Source of the DNA: Halanaerobiales bacterium
GTDB taxonomy: Bacteria; Bacillota; Halanaerobiia; Halanaerobiales; M55B127
Reading direction: 5' to 3'
Assembly (NCBI GenBank): GCA_021736965.1
Contig: JAIPEV010000113.1
Location: 1-5,937 of the forward strand
Length of the DNA stretch: 5,937 nucleotides
Shown here one piece after another: positions 1 through 5,167 of the stretch. How positions within the stretch are numbered: the stretch's first letter is position 1; each line of letters starts with the position of its first letter. The notes beneath the pieces are model-generated. The model had not been told where the DNA came from. It made no database searches and saw only the letters and a list, made by a program, of their open reading frames with translations. The translations under genes were made by a program, and so were the position numbers.

Positions 1-204
1 CAGATTGGAGTAGCTTTAGATTTGGCATATATGGTTCAAAGAGACTTCGCTCATATTACAAACACAGAAGTTGATGTAGCATTAATAATTTTTAATATAA
101 TATTATTTACAAGTCTATTTACTGAAATTACAGGTTCAGCAGCAACTGAGTATGCTTTATTTAAATCAGGGGAGATTAAAAAAATTAAATATATCAAAGA
201 TTAA
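1..204 (+). CDS. C-terminal fragment of a cation/proton antiporter (Na+/H+ exchanger family)
   Basis: The reading frame is open from base 1 and ends at TAA 202-204, so only the last 67 residues are present and the start lies outside the window. The fragment begins with QIGVALDLA, resembling the Q-x-GV-x-LGLA segment of the last membrane helices in CPA-type sodium/proton antiporters. A hydrophobic helix follows (about residues 28-43, ALIIFNIILF then TSLF). It ends with TEITGSAATEYALFKSGEI, which matches the typical closing motif of this family, in which a helix runs into a G-x-x-x-T/E-x-ALxKxGEI tail, and then a short lysine-rich cytoplasmic end. Such proteins exchange Na+ or K+ for protons across the cytoplasmic membrane. 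Family assignment rests on this short tail only, so ion specificity and subfamily are not resolvable. No clear terminator hairpin follows the stop codon. Confidence 0.72.
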   Translation, partial: QIGVALDLAYMVQRDFAHITNTEVDVALIIFNIILFTSLFTEITGSAATEYALFKSGEIKKIKYIKD

Positions 205-231
205 GTAATATAAGCAAATTTGAACTGTTGC

Positions 232-260
232 TTGACAAGATCTATTATTTATATTATAAT
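232..260 (+). promoter_or_regulatory. Sigma-A type promoter of tRNA-Leu (and probably the cold-shock gene)
   Basis: A perfect TTGACA -35 box (232-237) and a perfect TATAAT -10 box (255-260) are separated by 17 bases, the ideal spacing. Transcription would begin near 266-268, leaving a 5' leader of about 22 nt before the mature tRNA end for RNase P to remove. This is the only strong promoter seen upstream of both the tRNA and the csp gene. Consensus boxes of this quality are expected for stable RNA genes. Confidence 0.88.
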
Positions 261-271
261 CTAAAATGTTG

Positions 272-283
272 CAACAATTGTTG
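272..283. repeat. Perfect 12-bp palindrome in the tRNA leader
   Basis: CAACAATTGTTG is its own reverse complement. It overlaps a second small palindrome, GTTGCAAC, at 268-275. Both fall between the predicted transcription start and the first base of the tRNA. As DNA this could be an operator just downstream of the promoter; as RNA it could form only a weak 4-bp stem with an AAUU loop. No function is claimed. Confidence 0.4.
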
Positions 284-288
284 TACTT

Positions 289-376
289 GCCGGGGTGGCG
301 GAATTGGCAGACGCATCGGACTTAAAATCCGGTGGGATTTTTTCCCGTATCGGTTCGAGCCCGATCCCCGGCACCA
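289..376 (+). tRNA. tRNA-Leu (anticodon UAA), CCA encoded
   Basis: All cloverleaf parts can be drawn. The acceptor stem is GCCGGGG (289-295) with CCCCGGC (366-372), followed by discriminator A373 and an encoded CCA at 374-376. The anticodon arm is TCGGA (316-320), loop CTTAAAA (321-327) and TCCGG (328-332), giving anticodon TAA at 323-325, which reads the leucine codon UUA. A long class II variable arm, GGGA (334-337) pairing with TCCC (343-346), and A73 are the hallmarks of tRNA-Leu. The T arm is ATCGG (349-353), loop TTCGAGC, then CCGAT (361-365). UUA is a very common leucine codon in these AT-rich genes, so this is probably a heavily used tRNA. Confidence 0.98.
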
Positions 377-390
377 TATTATCAATTTAC

Positions 391-396
391 AGGAGG
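391..396 (+). promoter_or_regulatory. Ribosome binding site that fixes the csp start
   Basis: AGGAGG at 391-396 lies 10 bases before ATG 407. The frame stays open upstream to a GTG at 332, but that would place 25 codons inside the tRNA gene and has no ribosome binding site. The ATG at 407 is therefore the real start. Confidence 0.9.
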
Positions 397-406
397 AATA
401 TTTTTA

Positions 407-613
407 ATGACTTATACAGGTAAAGTAAAATGGTTTGACTCAACAAAAGGTTTTGGATTTATTGAAAGAGAAGATTCTGAAGAGGATGTATTTGTTCATT
501 TTTCTGCTATACAAGATGAAGGTTATAAATCTTTAGAAGAAGGTGCAGAGGTTGAGTTTGAAATTGTAGAAGCTGAAAGAGGTCCTCAAGCAGAAAATGT
601 AGTAAAGTTATAA
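407..613 (+). CDS. csp: Cold-shock domain protein, CspA family
   Basis: This 68-residue protein has the usual length of bacterial cold-shock proteins and consists of a single five-stranded OB-fold. Family signatures are clear: GKVKWFD (residues 5-11), RNP1 as KGFGFIE (14-20), RNP2 as VFVHFSAI (28-35), and the closing GPQAENV (59-65). The exposed aromatics W9, F16, F18, F29, H31 and F32 form the single-stranded nucleic-acid binding face. Such proteins act in the cytoplasm as RNA chaperones and antiterminators that melt secondary structure. The usual asparagine after KWF is aspartate here (D11), a common variant. The gene lies 30 nt after the tRNA-Leu CCA end with no promoter or terminator in between, so it is probably transcribed from the tRNA promoter. 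It lacks the long 5' leader of E. coli cspA-type cold-induced genes, so it may be a constitutive paralogue. A terminator follows it. Confidence 0.96.
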   Translation: MTYTGKVKWFDSTKGFGFIEREDSEEDVFVHFSAIQDEGYKSLEEGAEVEFEIVEAERGPQAENVVKL

Positions 614-636
614 ACTAAAATAGATTTTTTTTATTA

Positions 637-665
637 CCCCAGCTCAATAAAAGCTGAGGTTTTTT
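637..665 (+). terminator. Rho-independent terminator of the tRNA-Leu/csp unit
   Basis: CCCCAGCT (637-644) pairs with AGCTGAGG (652-659) around a 7-nt A-rich loop, with one C-A mismatch in the third position. A run of six T follows (660-665). It sits 23 bases after the csp stop codon. An additional T8 run at 625-632 precedes the hairpin. Confidence 0.88.
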
Positions 666-682
666 GTATTTTACAGTGTTTA

Positions 683-720
683 TTTGCAGGGTTTTAATTT
701 TTAATGAATAATTATATAAT
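683..720 (+). promoter_or_regulatory. Candidate promoter of the RNase HII-like / site-2 protease operon
   Basis: A perfect TATAAT at 715-720 lies 35 bases before the start codon, but the sequence 17 bases upstream (TTTTAA, 692-697) is a poor -35 box. An alternative pair is TTTGCA (683-688) with AATAAT (707-712) at 18-base spacing. Because a terminator ends just upstream at 665, some promoter must lie in this interval. Which pair is used cannot be decided from the sequence. Confidence 0.45.
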
Positions 721-755
721 AAAGGTAGTATATATAGATATGAGGTGCTTAAATT

Positions 756-1571
756 ATGAAATATCAATCAAGAATCCAGTTTAATGATCAATATAAGATA
801 AAAGAAAAATCAATTAAGCAAATCAAAAAAATGATTAATAAAATAGAAATTAATCAAAATTTGATCGATTCACTATATTATGATTCCAGAAAAACTACAA
901 CAAAATTAGCTCAAAAATGTGAAGTTAAATTAAAAGAAAAAGAAAAATTAGCTAAAAAGATGAAAAGATATAAGGTAATTGAAAATGAAATTTACAATAA
1001 AGGTTATGATAATATATATGGTTTTTTTTCAACAGGTATGTACGCAGCAGCAGGACCAATAACAACTGTAGTTATAAATATTGGCAAATTTTTTAATAAC
1101 GATCAAATTAGTTATTCTTATAATTTAACTGAAAATAAAAGAAAACAATTATTTGAAAAGCTTATTGATAATGTAAATTATTTTGATATATATCATGTTA
1201 ACTCTCAATATATTGATAAAAATGGAATCAAAGATGCAATCAAATATGGATATAATAATTTATATAAAAAGTTAAAGGAAAGTGATGATAGTTTTTATAT
1301 TTTTTATAGATATGGATTAGATATAGAAAATAAAAAAATAATTATCAGTACCCAAAAAAAAGTATATATTTTAGCAACAGCATCTATAATAGCAAAGTGT
1401 TTGAGAGAAAAAATGATGGCTCAACTAGCTAAACAATTCCCGGGTTTTGGATTTGATAACAATCATGGATATATTACAAATAAACATAGAAAATATGTAA
1501 AAAATAATGGATTCAGCTCTGTTCATAGGAGGTCATTTGACTTTGAAAAGAAGTTAGAATTTGAATTTTAA
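756..1571 (+). CDS. RNase HII-like protein with a degenerate active site (probable pseudoenzyme)
   Basis: The 271 residues align end to end with Bacillus-type RNase HII. The N-terminal helical extension (about 18-85) contains DSRKTTTKL (43-51), resembling the DPRKSVQKL of that family, and is lysine-rich. The core keeps AGP (99-101), the ATASIIAK helix (207-214), FPGFGF (228-233), HGYITNKH (237-244) and the closing HRRSF (257-261). The catalytic positions do not fit: the DEVGRGP motif reads FSTGMYA (91-97), so Asp and Glu become F91 and S92, and GRG, which recognises the RNA 2'-OH, becomes GMY. DSKKL becomes YSYNL (120-124). The LIDG aspartate falls in YRYG (184-187), KGD becomes STQ (198-200), and the Asp of VTRD is E218. 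Cleavage of RNA-DNA hybrids is therefore unlikely. The frame is intact and the RBS GAGGTG (742-747) is good, so the gene looks maintained. It heads an operon with the site-2 protease 16 nt downstream. Its actual function is unknown; hybrid or nucleic-acid binding is an inference. Confidence 0.85.
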   Translation: MKYQSRIQFNDQYKIKEKSIKQIKKMINKIEINQNLIDSLYYDSRKTTTKLAQKCEVKLKEKEKLAKKMKRYKVIENEIYNKGYDNIYGFFSTGMYAAAGPITTVVINIGKFFNNDQISYSYNLTENKRKQLFEKLIDNVNYFDIYHVNSQYIDKNGIKDAIKYGYNNLYKKLKESDDSFYIFYRYGLDIENKKIIISTQKKVYILATASIIAKCLREKMMAQLAKQFPGFGFDNNHGYITNKHRKYVKNNGFSSVHRRSFDFEKKLEFEF

Positions 1572-1587
1572 AGGTGGGTGGTAGAAG

Positions 1588-2697
1588 ATGTTTAAAAACT
1601 CAATTAAGGTAGGAGAAGTTTCAAATATACCAATAAAGCTTCACATTAGTTTTATTATTGCTCTACCTTTTATTGCCTGGGCTGTTTCTACAAATATTAA
1701 AAGTTTGGCTGAAATAATGAATATATCTTATAAAAGTTTTATTGTTCCTGATTATTTATTGGGTTTAATAGTAACTGTTTTTTTATTTATAAGTGTTGCT
1801 TTACATGAATTAGCACATTCTTATGTTGCAAAATCCAAAGGGCATAAAATTAACAGTATTACTTTGATGCTCCTTGGTGGAATCGCTGAAATAAATGAGT
1901 TAAATGAGATACCAGAAGATGAGTTACAAATTACAATTATAGGACCAATGACAAGTTTAGCAATTGGTTTTACCTTATTATTAATTAGTCAGTTAAGTTT
2001 AAATCTTTTTATACCAGATCTTGGTTTTTTGATACTATATATTGGTCAGTTAAATATCTTTTTAGCGATCTTTAATTTAATACCAGCTTTTCCCAATGAT
2101 GGTGGTAGAGTACTTAGAGCATATTTAGCCAAAAAAAAGGATTATATACAGGCTACTCAAATAGCAGTTATGGTTAGTAAATTTACCGTATTTATCTTTG
2201 GAATAATAGGTTTTATTTATGGTAATTTTATCTTAATATTAATTGCTTTTTTTATCTACATGAGAGCAAATCAAGAGTATCAATTTAGTTTACTTAAAAA
2301 TCTTTTATCAGAGTTAAAAGTAAAAGATTTAATGAGTAATGATGTATCTTATGTATCTCAAGATTTAAGTATTAATCAGCTTTTAGATATGATGCTTTAT
2401 AAAAGTCACAGTGGATATCCAGTGATAGAAGATGGTGAAATTATTGGATGTGTGACGATGGAGGATATAAGAGAGATAACAAACGAAAAACATCAGAATG
2501 TATATGTTAAAGATATTATGTCAACTAAAATAATAAAAGTTTCGCCAAATGATGATGTTAATAAAGCCTTCCAACTTTTATTAGAAGAGGATATTGGTAG
2601 ATTAATGGTTGTTAAACATGGAAAGTTGGTTGGTATCATTACTAGAACAGATATATTTAATGCTTTTAAAATAAAACAGATTGAAAAAAGTTTATAA
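1588..2697 (+). CDS. Site-2 intramembrane metalloprotease (M50, SpoIVFB/Rip3-like) with two CBS domains
   Basis: This 369-residue membrane protein begins with the first-helix pattern of this family (IKLHISFIIALPF, 16-28). The zinc-binding motif HELAH is at 73-77, after a hydrophobic helix (about 57-72). MLLGGIAEI (94-102) matches the conserved LLGG substrate-binding segment. The third zinc ligand lies in NLIPAFPNDGGR (163-174) as D171. Further hydrophobic segments at about 113-135, 139-162 and 194-227 complete the membrane core. The C-terminal cytoplasmic part carries two CBS domains, about 245-298 (VKDLMS start) and 307-361 (VKDIMS start), which in this family are thought to bind adenine nucleotides and tune proteolysis. 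Site-2 proteases cut substrates within the membrane, often anti-sigma factors or pro-sigma factors, but no such substrate is encoded nearby. All catalytic residues are present, so it should be active. The RBS is AAGGTGGG, 16 nt after the preceding gene. A minor variation is N170 where Met is usual before DGG. Confidence 0.93.
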   Translation: MFKNSIKVGEVSNIPIKLHISFIIALPFIAWAVSTNIKSLAEIMNISYKSFIVPDYLLGLIVTVFLFISVALHELAHSYVAKSKGHKINSITLMLLGGIAEINELNEIPEDELQITIIGPMTSLAIGFTLLLISQLSLNLFIPDLGFLILYIGQLNIFLAIFNLIPAFPNDGGRVLRAYLAKKKDYIQATQIAVMVSKFTVFIFGIIGFIYGNFILILIAFFIYMRANQEYQFSLLKNLLSELKVKDLMSNDVSYVSQDLSINQLLDMMLYKSHSGYPVIEDGEIIGCVTMEDIREITNEKHQNVYVKDIMSTKIIKVSPNDDVNKAFQLLLEEDIGRLMVVKHGKLVGIITRTDIFNAFKIKQIEKSL

Positions 2698-2708
2698 AGG
2701 ATGATTGT

Positions 2709-3149
2709 ATGAACAAAGAAGAAAGGTTTTATTTAAAGTTGAGAAATAAGATAAAAAATAGTTCTGAAAAGATTTCTAAAAATAAAAATATTCCTGAATA
2801 TTTATTACTAGCACCTGATATATTTTATCTTTTAATAAAATTAATACAGGATCAAACAGTAAGTGATTTTAAAAAAATAAAACTAGGGATTGTAATTGCA
2901 TATTTTATAACACCAATTGATTTACTTCCAGAGTTATTTGTTGGTTTAACAGGATATATTGATGATTTAGCCTTAGCTGCATATTTGTTTGATGACATAA
3001 TTAATGATCTCGATAATGATCTTATTGAAAAGTATTGGCCAGGAGAACAGAAGTTTTTAGATTTAATCAAAGAAATTTTAAGCAAATCTAATAACTTTTT
3101 AGATAAAAAAATAGTTGATAAAGCAAAAAAAATAATTTCTAAAATTTAA
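2709..3149 (+). CDS. DUF1232 (YkvA-like) small membrane protein
   Basis: The protein has 146 residues. The central segment about 32-100 matches DUF1232: hydrophobic LLLAPDIFYLLIKLI (32-46), then AYFITPIDLLPEL (64-76), the signature P-x-D-L-x-P turn, followed by GYIDDLALAAYLFDD (82-96), with D71, P74, D85 and D86 being the conserved residues. YkvA-like proteins are small membrane-associated proteins with no firmly established function. The N- and C-terminal flanks are lysine-rich and helical, and are likely cytoplasmic. The start ATG is preceded by AAGG at 2697-2700, and the gap to the site-2 protease gene is only 11 bp, so the two are almost certainly cotranscribed. Because of its position it could be a partner, or even a substrate, of the protease, but nothing in the sequence proves that. 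Confidence 0.85.
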   Translation: MNKEERFYLKLRNKIKNSSEKISKNKNIPEYLLLAPDIFYLLIKLIQDQTVSDFKKIKLGIVIAYFITPIDLLPELFVGLTGYIDDLALAAYLFDDIINDLDNDLIEKYWPGEQKFLDLIKEILSKSNNFLDKKIVDKAKKIISKI

Positions 3150-3215
3150 TAAAAGACACTATTAACTATAAAAGATGGTATGTTTGAGAGATTTAAATTA
3201 TATATTTAGCAAAAA

Positions 3216-3238
3216 AACTTGTAACAAGTTCACAAGTT
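3216..3238. repeat. Three AACTTGT/ACAAGTT half-sites upstream of mtnA
   Basis: AACTTGT (3216-3222) and ACAAGTT (3224-3230) form a perfect 7-bp inverted repeat around a single A. A second direct copy of ACAAGTT follows one base later (3232-3238), so half-sites recur every 8 bases. The cluster overlaps the candidate -35 box of the mtnA promoter. This arrangement resembles a binding site for a dimeric regulator. An alternative is an RNA hairpin, but there is no T run to make it a terminator. Confidence 0.5.
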
Positions 3239-3258
3239 ACAGAAATATCTAATATCAT
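3229..3258 (+). promoter_or_regulatory. Candidate promoter of mtnA
   Basis: TTCACA (3229-3234, five of six matches to TTGACA) and TATCAT (3253-3258, five of six to TATAAT) are separated by 18 bases. This places the start near 3265 and leaves a 5' leader of about 44 nt. No terminator separates the DUF1232 gene from this point, so readthrough from the upstream operon is also possible. The leader is too short for an S-box riboswitch. Confidence 0.45.
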
Positions 3259-3279
3259 GTTATATTATTTAAATAACAT
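3257..3279. repeat. AT-rich inverted repeat at the predicted mtnA transcription start
   Basis: ATGTTAT (3257-3263) is mirrored by ATAACAT (3273-3279). A perfect 12-bp palindrome, TTATTTAAATAA, is at 3265-3276 inside and overlapping it. It lies between the candidate -10 box and the ribosome binding site and could be an operator or a weak leader hairpin. In DNA this AT-rich, such palindromes can also arise by chance. Confidence 0.3.
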
Positions 3280-3308
3280 ACATCTAAAATAAAAAAAGGT
3301 GGTTTTTT

Positions 3309-4349
3309 ATGAAACATAAAACTTTATATTTTGAAGATGATGTATTAAAGATGATTGATCAACGAATTTTACCTCTTGAAATTAAACATTATGAAGCAAA
3401 AGACTATCAGGAAGTCTGTGAAGCAATCAAAAAGATGGTAGTAAGGGGAGCACCTGCAATCGGAGCAGCAGCTTCTTTTGGTTACTATCTAGCAGTAAAA
3501 GAGTTTTATAAAGCAGATGATCAAGATAGTATAAAAAAAATAGATCGAGCAAAAAAAGATCTTTTAAATACAAGACCAACTGCTGTAAACTTAAGTTGGT
3601 CAGTTAAAAGAATGGAAAAAGTATTTAAAAATGAAAACAACATAAGCCTTTCTAAAAAATTAATATTAGATCTCTTATATAAAGAAGTAAAGAATATATT
3701 TAATGAAGATATCAAAACAAATAAAAAATTAGCTGAATATGGAAACAAATTAATTGAAAAAAATGACGTAATATTAACTCACTGTAATGCGGGGGCATTA
3801 GCAACAGTTGGCTATGGGACAGCACTTGGAGTTATTAGAAAAGCAAATCAAAATAATAAAAATATAGAGGTTTTTATAGATGAAACAAGACCTCGACTTC
3901 AAGGGGCTAGTTTAACTGCTTTTGAAATGCTGGAGGAAGAGATTCCTGCGACATTAATTGTAGATAGTACAGCAGCTACTTTAATTAAGAACCAAAAAAT
4001 AGATAAAATAATAGTAGGAGCAGATAGAATTGCAAGTAATGGTGATGTTGCAAATAAAATCGGTACATTTATGTTATCAGTAATAGCAAAAGTATATGAA
4101 GTACCTTTTTTAGTTGCCGCTCCAGTTTCTACAATTGATTTTGATATAAGTAATGGTAATGAGATAGAAGTAGAAAATAGAAATAAAGATGAAGTAACAG
4201 AGATAAGAAGTGTAAGGATTGCACCAGAGGGAATAAAGGTATATAATCCTGCTTTTGATCTAACTCCTGCTGAGAACATTACAGCTATCATTACTGAAAA
4301 AGGTATTTTAAAGCCACCTTTTAAGGAATGTATCAAAAATTTAACATAA
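3309..4349 (+). CDS. mtnA: S-methyl-5-thioribose-1-phosphate isomerase
   Basis: This cytoplasmic enzyme converts methylthioribose-1-phosphate to methylthioribulose-1-phosphate in methionine salvage from methylthioadenosine. The 346 residues match the usual MtnA length and distinguish it from shorter eIF2B-like or ribose-1,5-bisphosphate isomerase relatives. Signatures in order: RGAPAIGAAA (46-55), TRPTAVNLSW (88-97), THCNAGALATVGYGTALG (157-174) with catalytic C159, DETRPRLQGA (191-200), VDSTAA (218-223), VGADRIASNGDVANKIGT (236-253) with catalytic D239, and VAAP (269-272), NPAFDLTP (313-320), and IITEKGI (327-333). Both catalytic residues, which correspond to Cys160 and Asp240 of B. subtilis MtnA, are present. 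The start is fixed by AAAGGTGG (3295-3302) six bases before the ATG. No mtnK, mtnN or later salvage genes are in the window, so the complete route, or a shorter shunt to dihydroxyacetone phosphate, cannot be judged here. It is probably the first gene of a unit with the phosphoesterase and fakA. Confidence 0.97.
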   Translation: MKHKTLYFEDDVLKMIDQRILPLEIKHYEAKDYQEVCEAIKKMVVRGAPAIGAAASFGYYLAVKEFYKADDQDSIKKIDRAKKDLLNTRPTAVNLSWSVKRMEKVFKNENNISLSKKLILDLLYKEVKNIFNEDIKTNKKLAEYGNKLIEKNDVILTHCNAGALATVGYGTALGVIRKANQNNKNIEVFIDETRPRLQGASLTAFEMLEEEIPATLIVDSTAATLIKNQKIDKIIVGADRIASNGDVANKIGTFMLSVIAKVYEVPFLVAAPVSTIDFDISNGNEIEVENRNKDEVTEIRSVRIAPEGIKVYNPAFDLTPAENITAIITEKGILKPPFKECIKNLT

Positions 4350-4350
4350 A

Positions 4351-4371
4351 AACTTTACGGGGTGTAAAGTT
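4351..4371 (+). promoter_or_regulatory. Perfect hairpin presenting the ribosome binding site of the phosphoesterase gene
   Basis: AACTTTAC (4351-4358) and GTAAAGTT (4364-4371) are exact reverse complements and enclose a 5-base loop, GGGGT. The ribosome binding site GGGGTG (4359-4364) is thus the loop plus the first stem base. The hairpin begins two bases after the mtnA stop codon and ends two bases before ATG 4374. It is not a terminator, since no T run follows. A ribosome ending mtnA would cover and open the stem, which would couple translation of the two genes. Confidence 0.6.
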
Positions 4372-4373
4372 AA

Positions 4374-5123
4374 ATGGATAAAGAAAAACAATATCTAATA
4401 ATTTCAGATATTCACAGTAATTATACAGCTTTGAATACAGTATTAAAAAATGAAAATTTAAATAATAAAGAAATTATATGTTTGGGAGATCTTGTTGGAT
4501 ACAACACTAGACCAAATAAATCTGTTGAGTTAATTAAGAATATATCAAAAAAAGTGATTGCTGGTAACCATGATAAAGCAGCTATTGACGAATTAAGAAC
4601 AGACTGGTTTAGAGATGATATTAAAAATTCTATAAAATGGACAAAAGATAAGTTAAGTGAAGATAATAAAAAATATATTAAAAAGTTAAAAATTAGAGAA
4701 AAATTCAAAATAGATAATCTAAAATTTTTAATTGTACACGGAAGTCCTGAGCCAAATAATCCTTTTTCATATATTCTAAACAGGTATGATATAAAAAGAA
4801 TAGAATCATATATTCAAGATGTTAATATTGTTTTTATAGGACATACTCATATTCCAAAATGTTTTTGTTTTAATGGAGAAAACTGGAAAATAATCGATCA
4901 AGAAGTTATAAAGATAAATCCAAACTATCATTATATAATAAATCCAGGTAGTATAGGCCAACCTCGAGATAGAGATTCCAGATCTAGTTATCTGATATAT
5001 GACAGTAAATATAAAAAAGTCATATTTAAGAGATTAAGTTATGATATTAAACAAGTAATGGAAAGCTTTAAAAATACAGATTTACCTAAAGATTTTAAAG
5101 AACGATTAATTCATGGAAGATAG
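4374..5123 (+). CDS. Calcineurin-like metallophosphoesterase (YfcE/MJ0936-like)
   Basis: The 249-residue cytoplasmic protein carries every metal-binding motif of the two-metal phosphoesterase fold: SDIHSN (11-16, D12 and H14), GDLVGYN (38-44, D39), GNHD (64-67, N65 and H66), VHGSP (121-125, H122) and GHTH (156-159, H157 and H159). NPGSIGQPRD (190-199) is the conserved closing motif of the YfcE/MJ0936 group. These enzymes hydrolyse phosphodiesters or phosphomonoesters with Mn2+ or similar metals; the physiological substrate is mostly unknown. At 249 residues with an insert after GNHD (about 70-112), it is longer than the roughly 180-residue YfcE type and resembles the group annotated as metallophosphoesterase family or diadenosine tetraphosphatase-like. 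It lies 24 nt after mtnA and 44 nt before the fakA-like gene with no terminator, so cotranscription is likely. Its ribosome binding site lies in a hairpin loop. Confidence 0.94.
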   Translation: MDKEKQYLIISDIHSNYTALNTVLKNENLNNKEIICLGDLVGYNTRPNKSVELIKNISKKVIAGNHDKAAIDELRTDWFRDDIKNSIKWTKDKLSEDNKKYIKKLKIREKFKIDNLKFLIVHGSPEPNNPFSYILNRYDIKRIESYIQDVNIVFIGHTHIPKCFCFNGENWKIIDQEVIKINPNYHYIINPGSIGQPRDRDSRSSYLIYDSKYKKVIFKRLSYDIKQVMESFKNTDLPKDFKERLIHGR

Positions 5124-5167
5124 ATTAATGACTTAGATTAGTTTTATACCAGAAATCAGGTGATTAA

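Noticed and set aside
205..231. A terminator for the antiporter gene
   Set aside because: Only a short CAAATTTG palindrome (215-222) is present, with no GC-rich stem or T run.
332..406. A 25-codon upstream extension of the cold-shock gene starting at GTG 332
   Set aside because: It lies inside the tRNA-Leu gene, lacks a ribosome binding site, and the 68-residue form from ATG 407 matches the family's normal length and start.
1022..1029. The T8 run at the degenerate RNase HII active site as a sequencing error or frameshift that falsely removed the DE pair
   Set aside because: RNase HII-like sequence continues in the same frame on both sides (NKGYDNIYG before, AAAGP after) with correct spacing, so no indel is needed. 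The other lost motifs lie far from this run.
1320..1322. D189 of the RNase HII-like protein as a retained LIDG catalytic aspartate
   Set aside because: Aligning it would require deleting about half of the usual spacing to the following IIKGD-equivalent segment (IISTQ). Even if accepted, the D/E pair and GRG motif are still missing.
3150..3308. An S-box (SAM) riboswitch upstream of mtnA, as in Bacillus mtnKA
   Set aside because: The gap is only 159 bases, no S-box core motifs or intrinsic terminator were found, and the predicted leader is about 44 nt.
4351..4371. The hairpin after mtnA as a transcription terminator
   Set aside because: There is no T run after the stem, the stem is AT-rich, and the loop is the ribosome binding site of the next gene.
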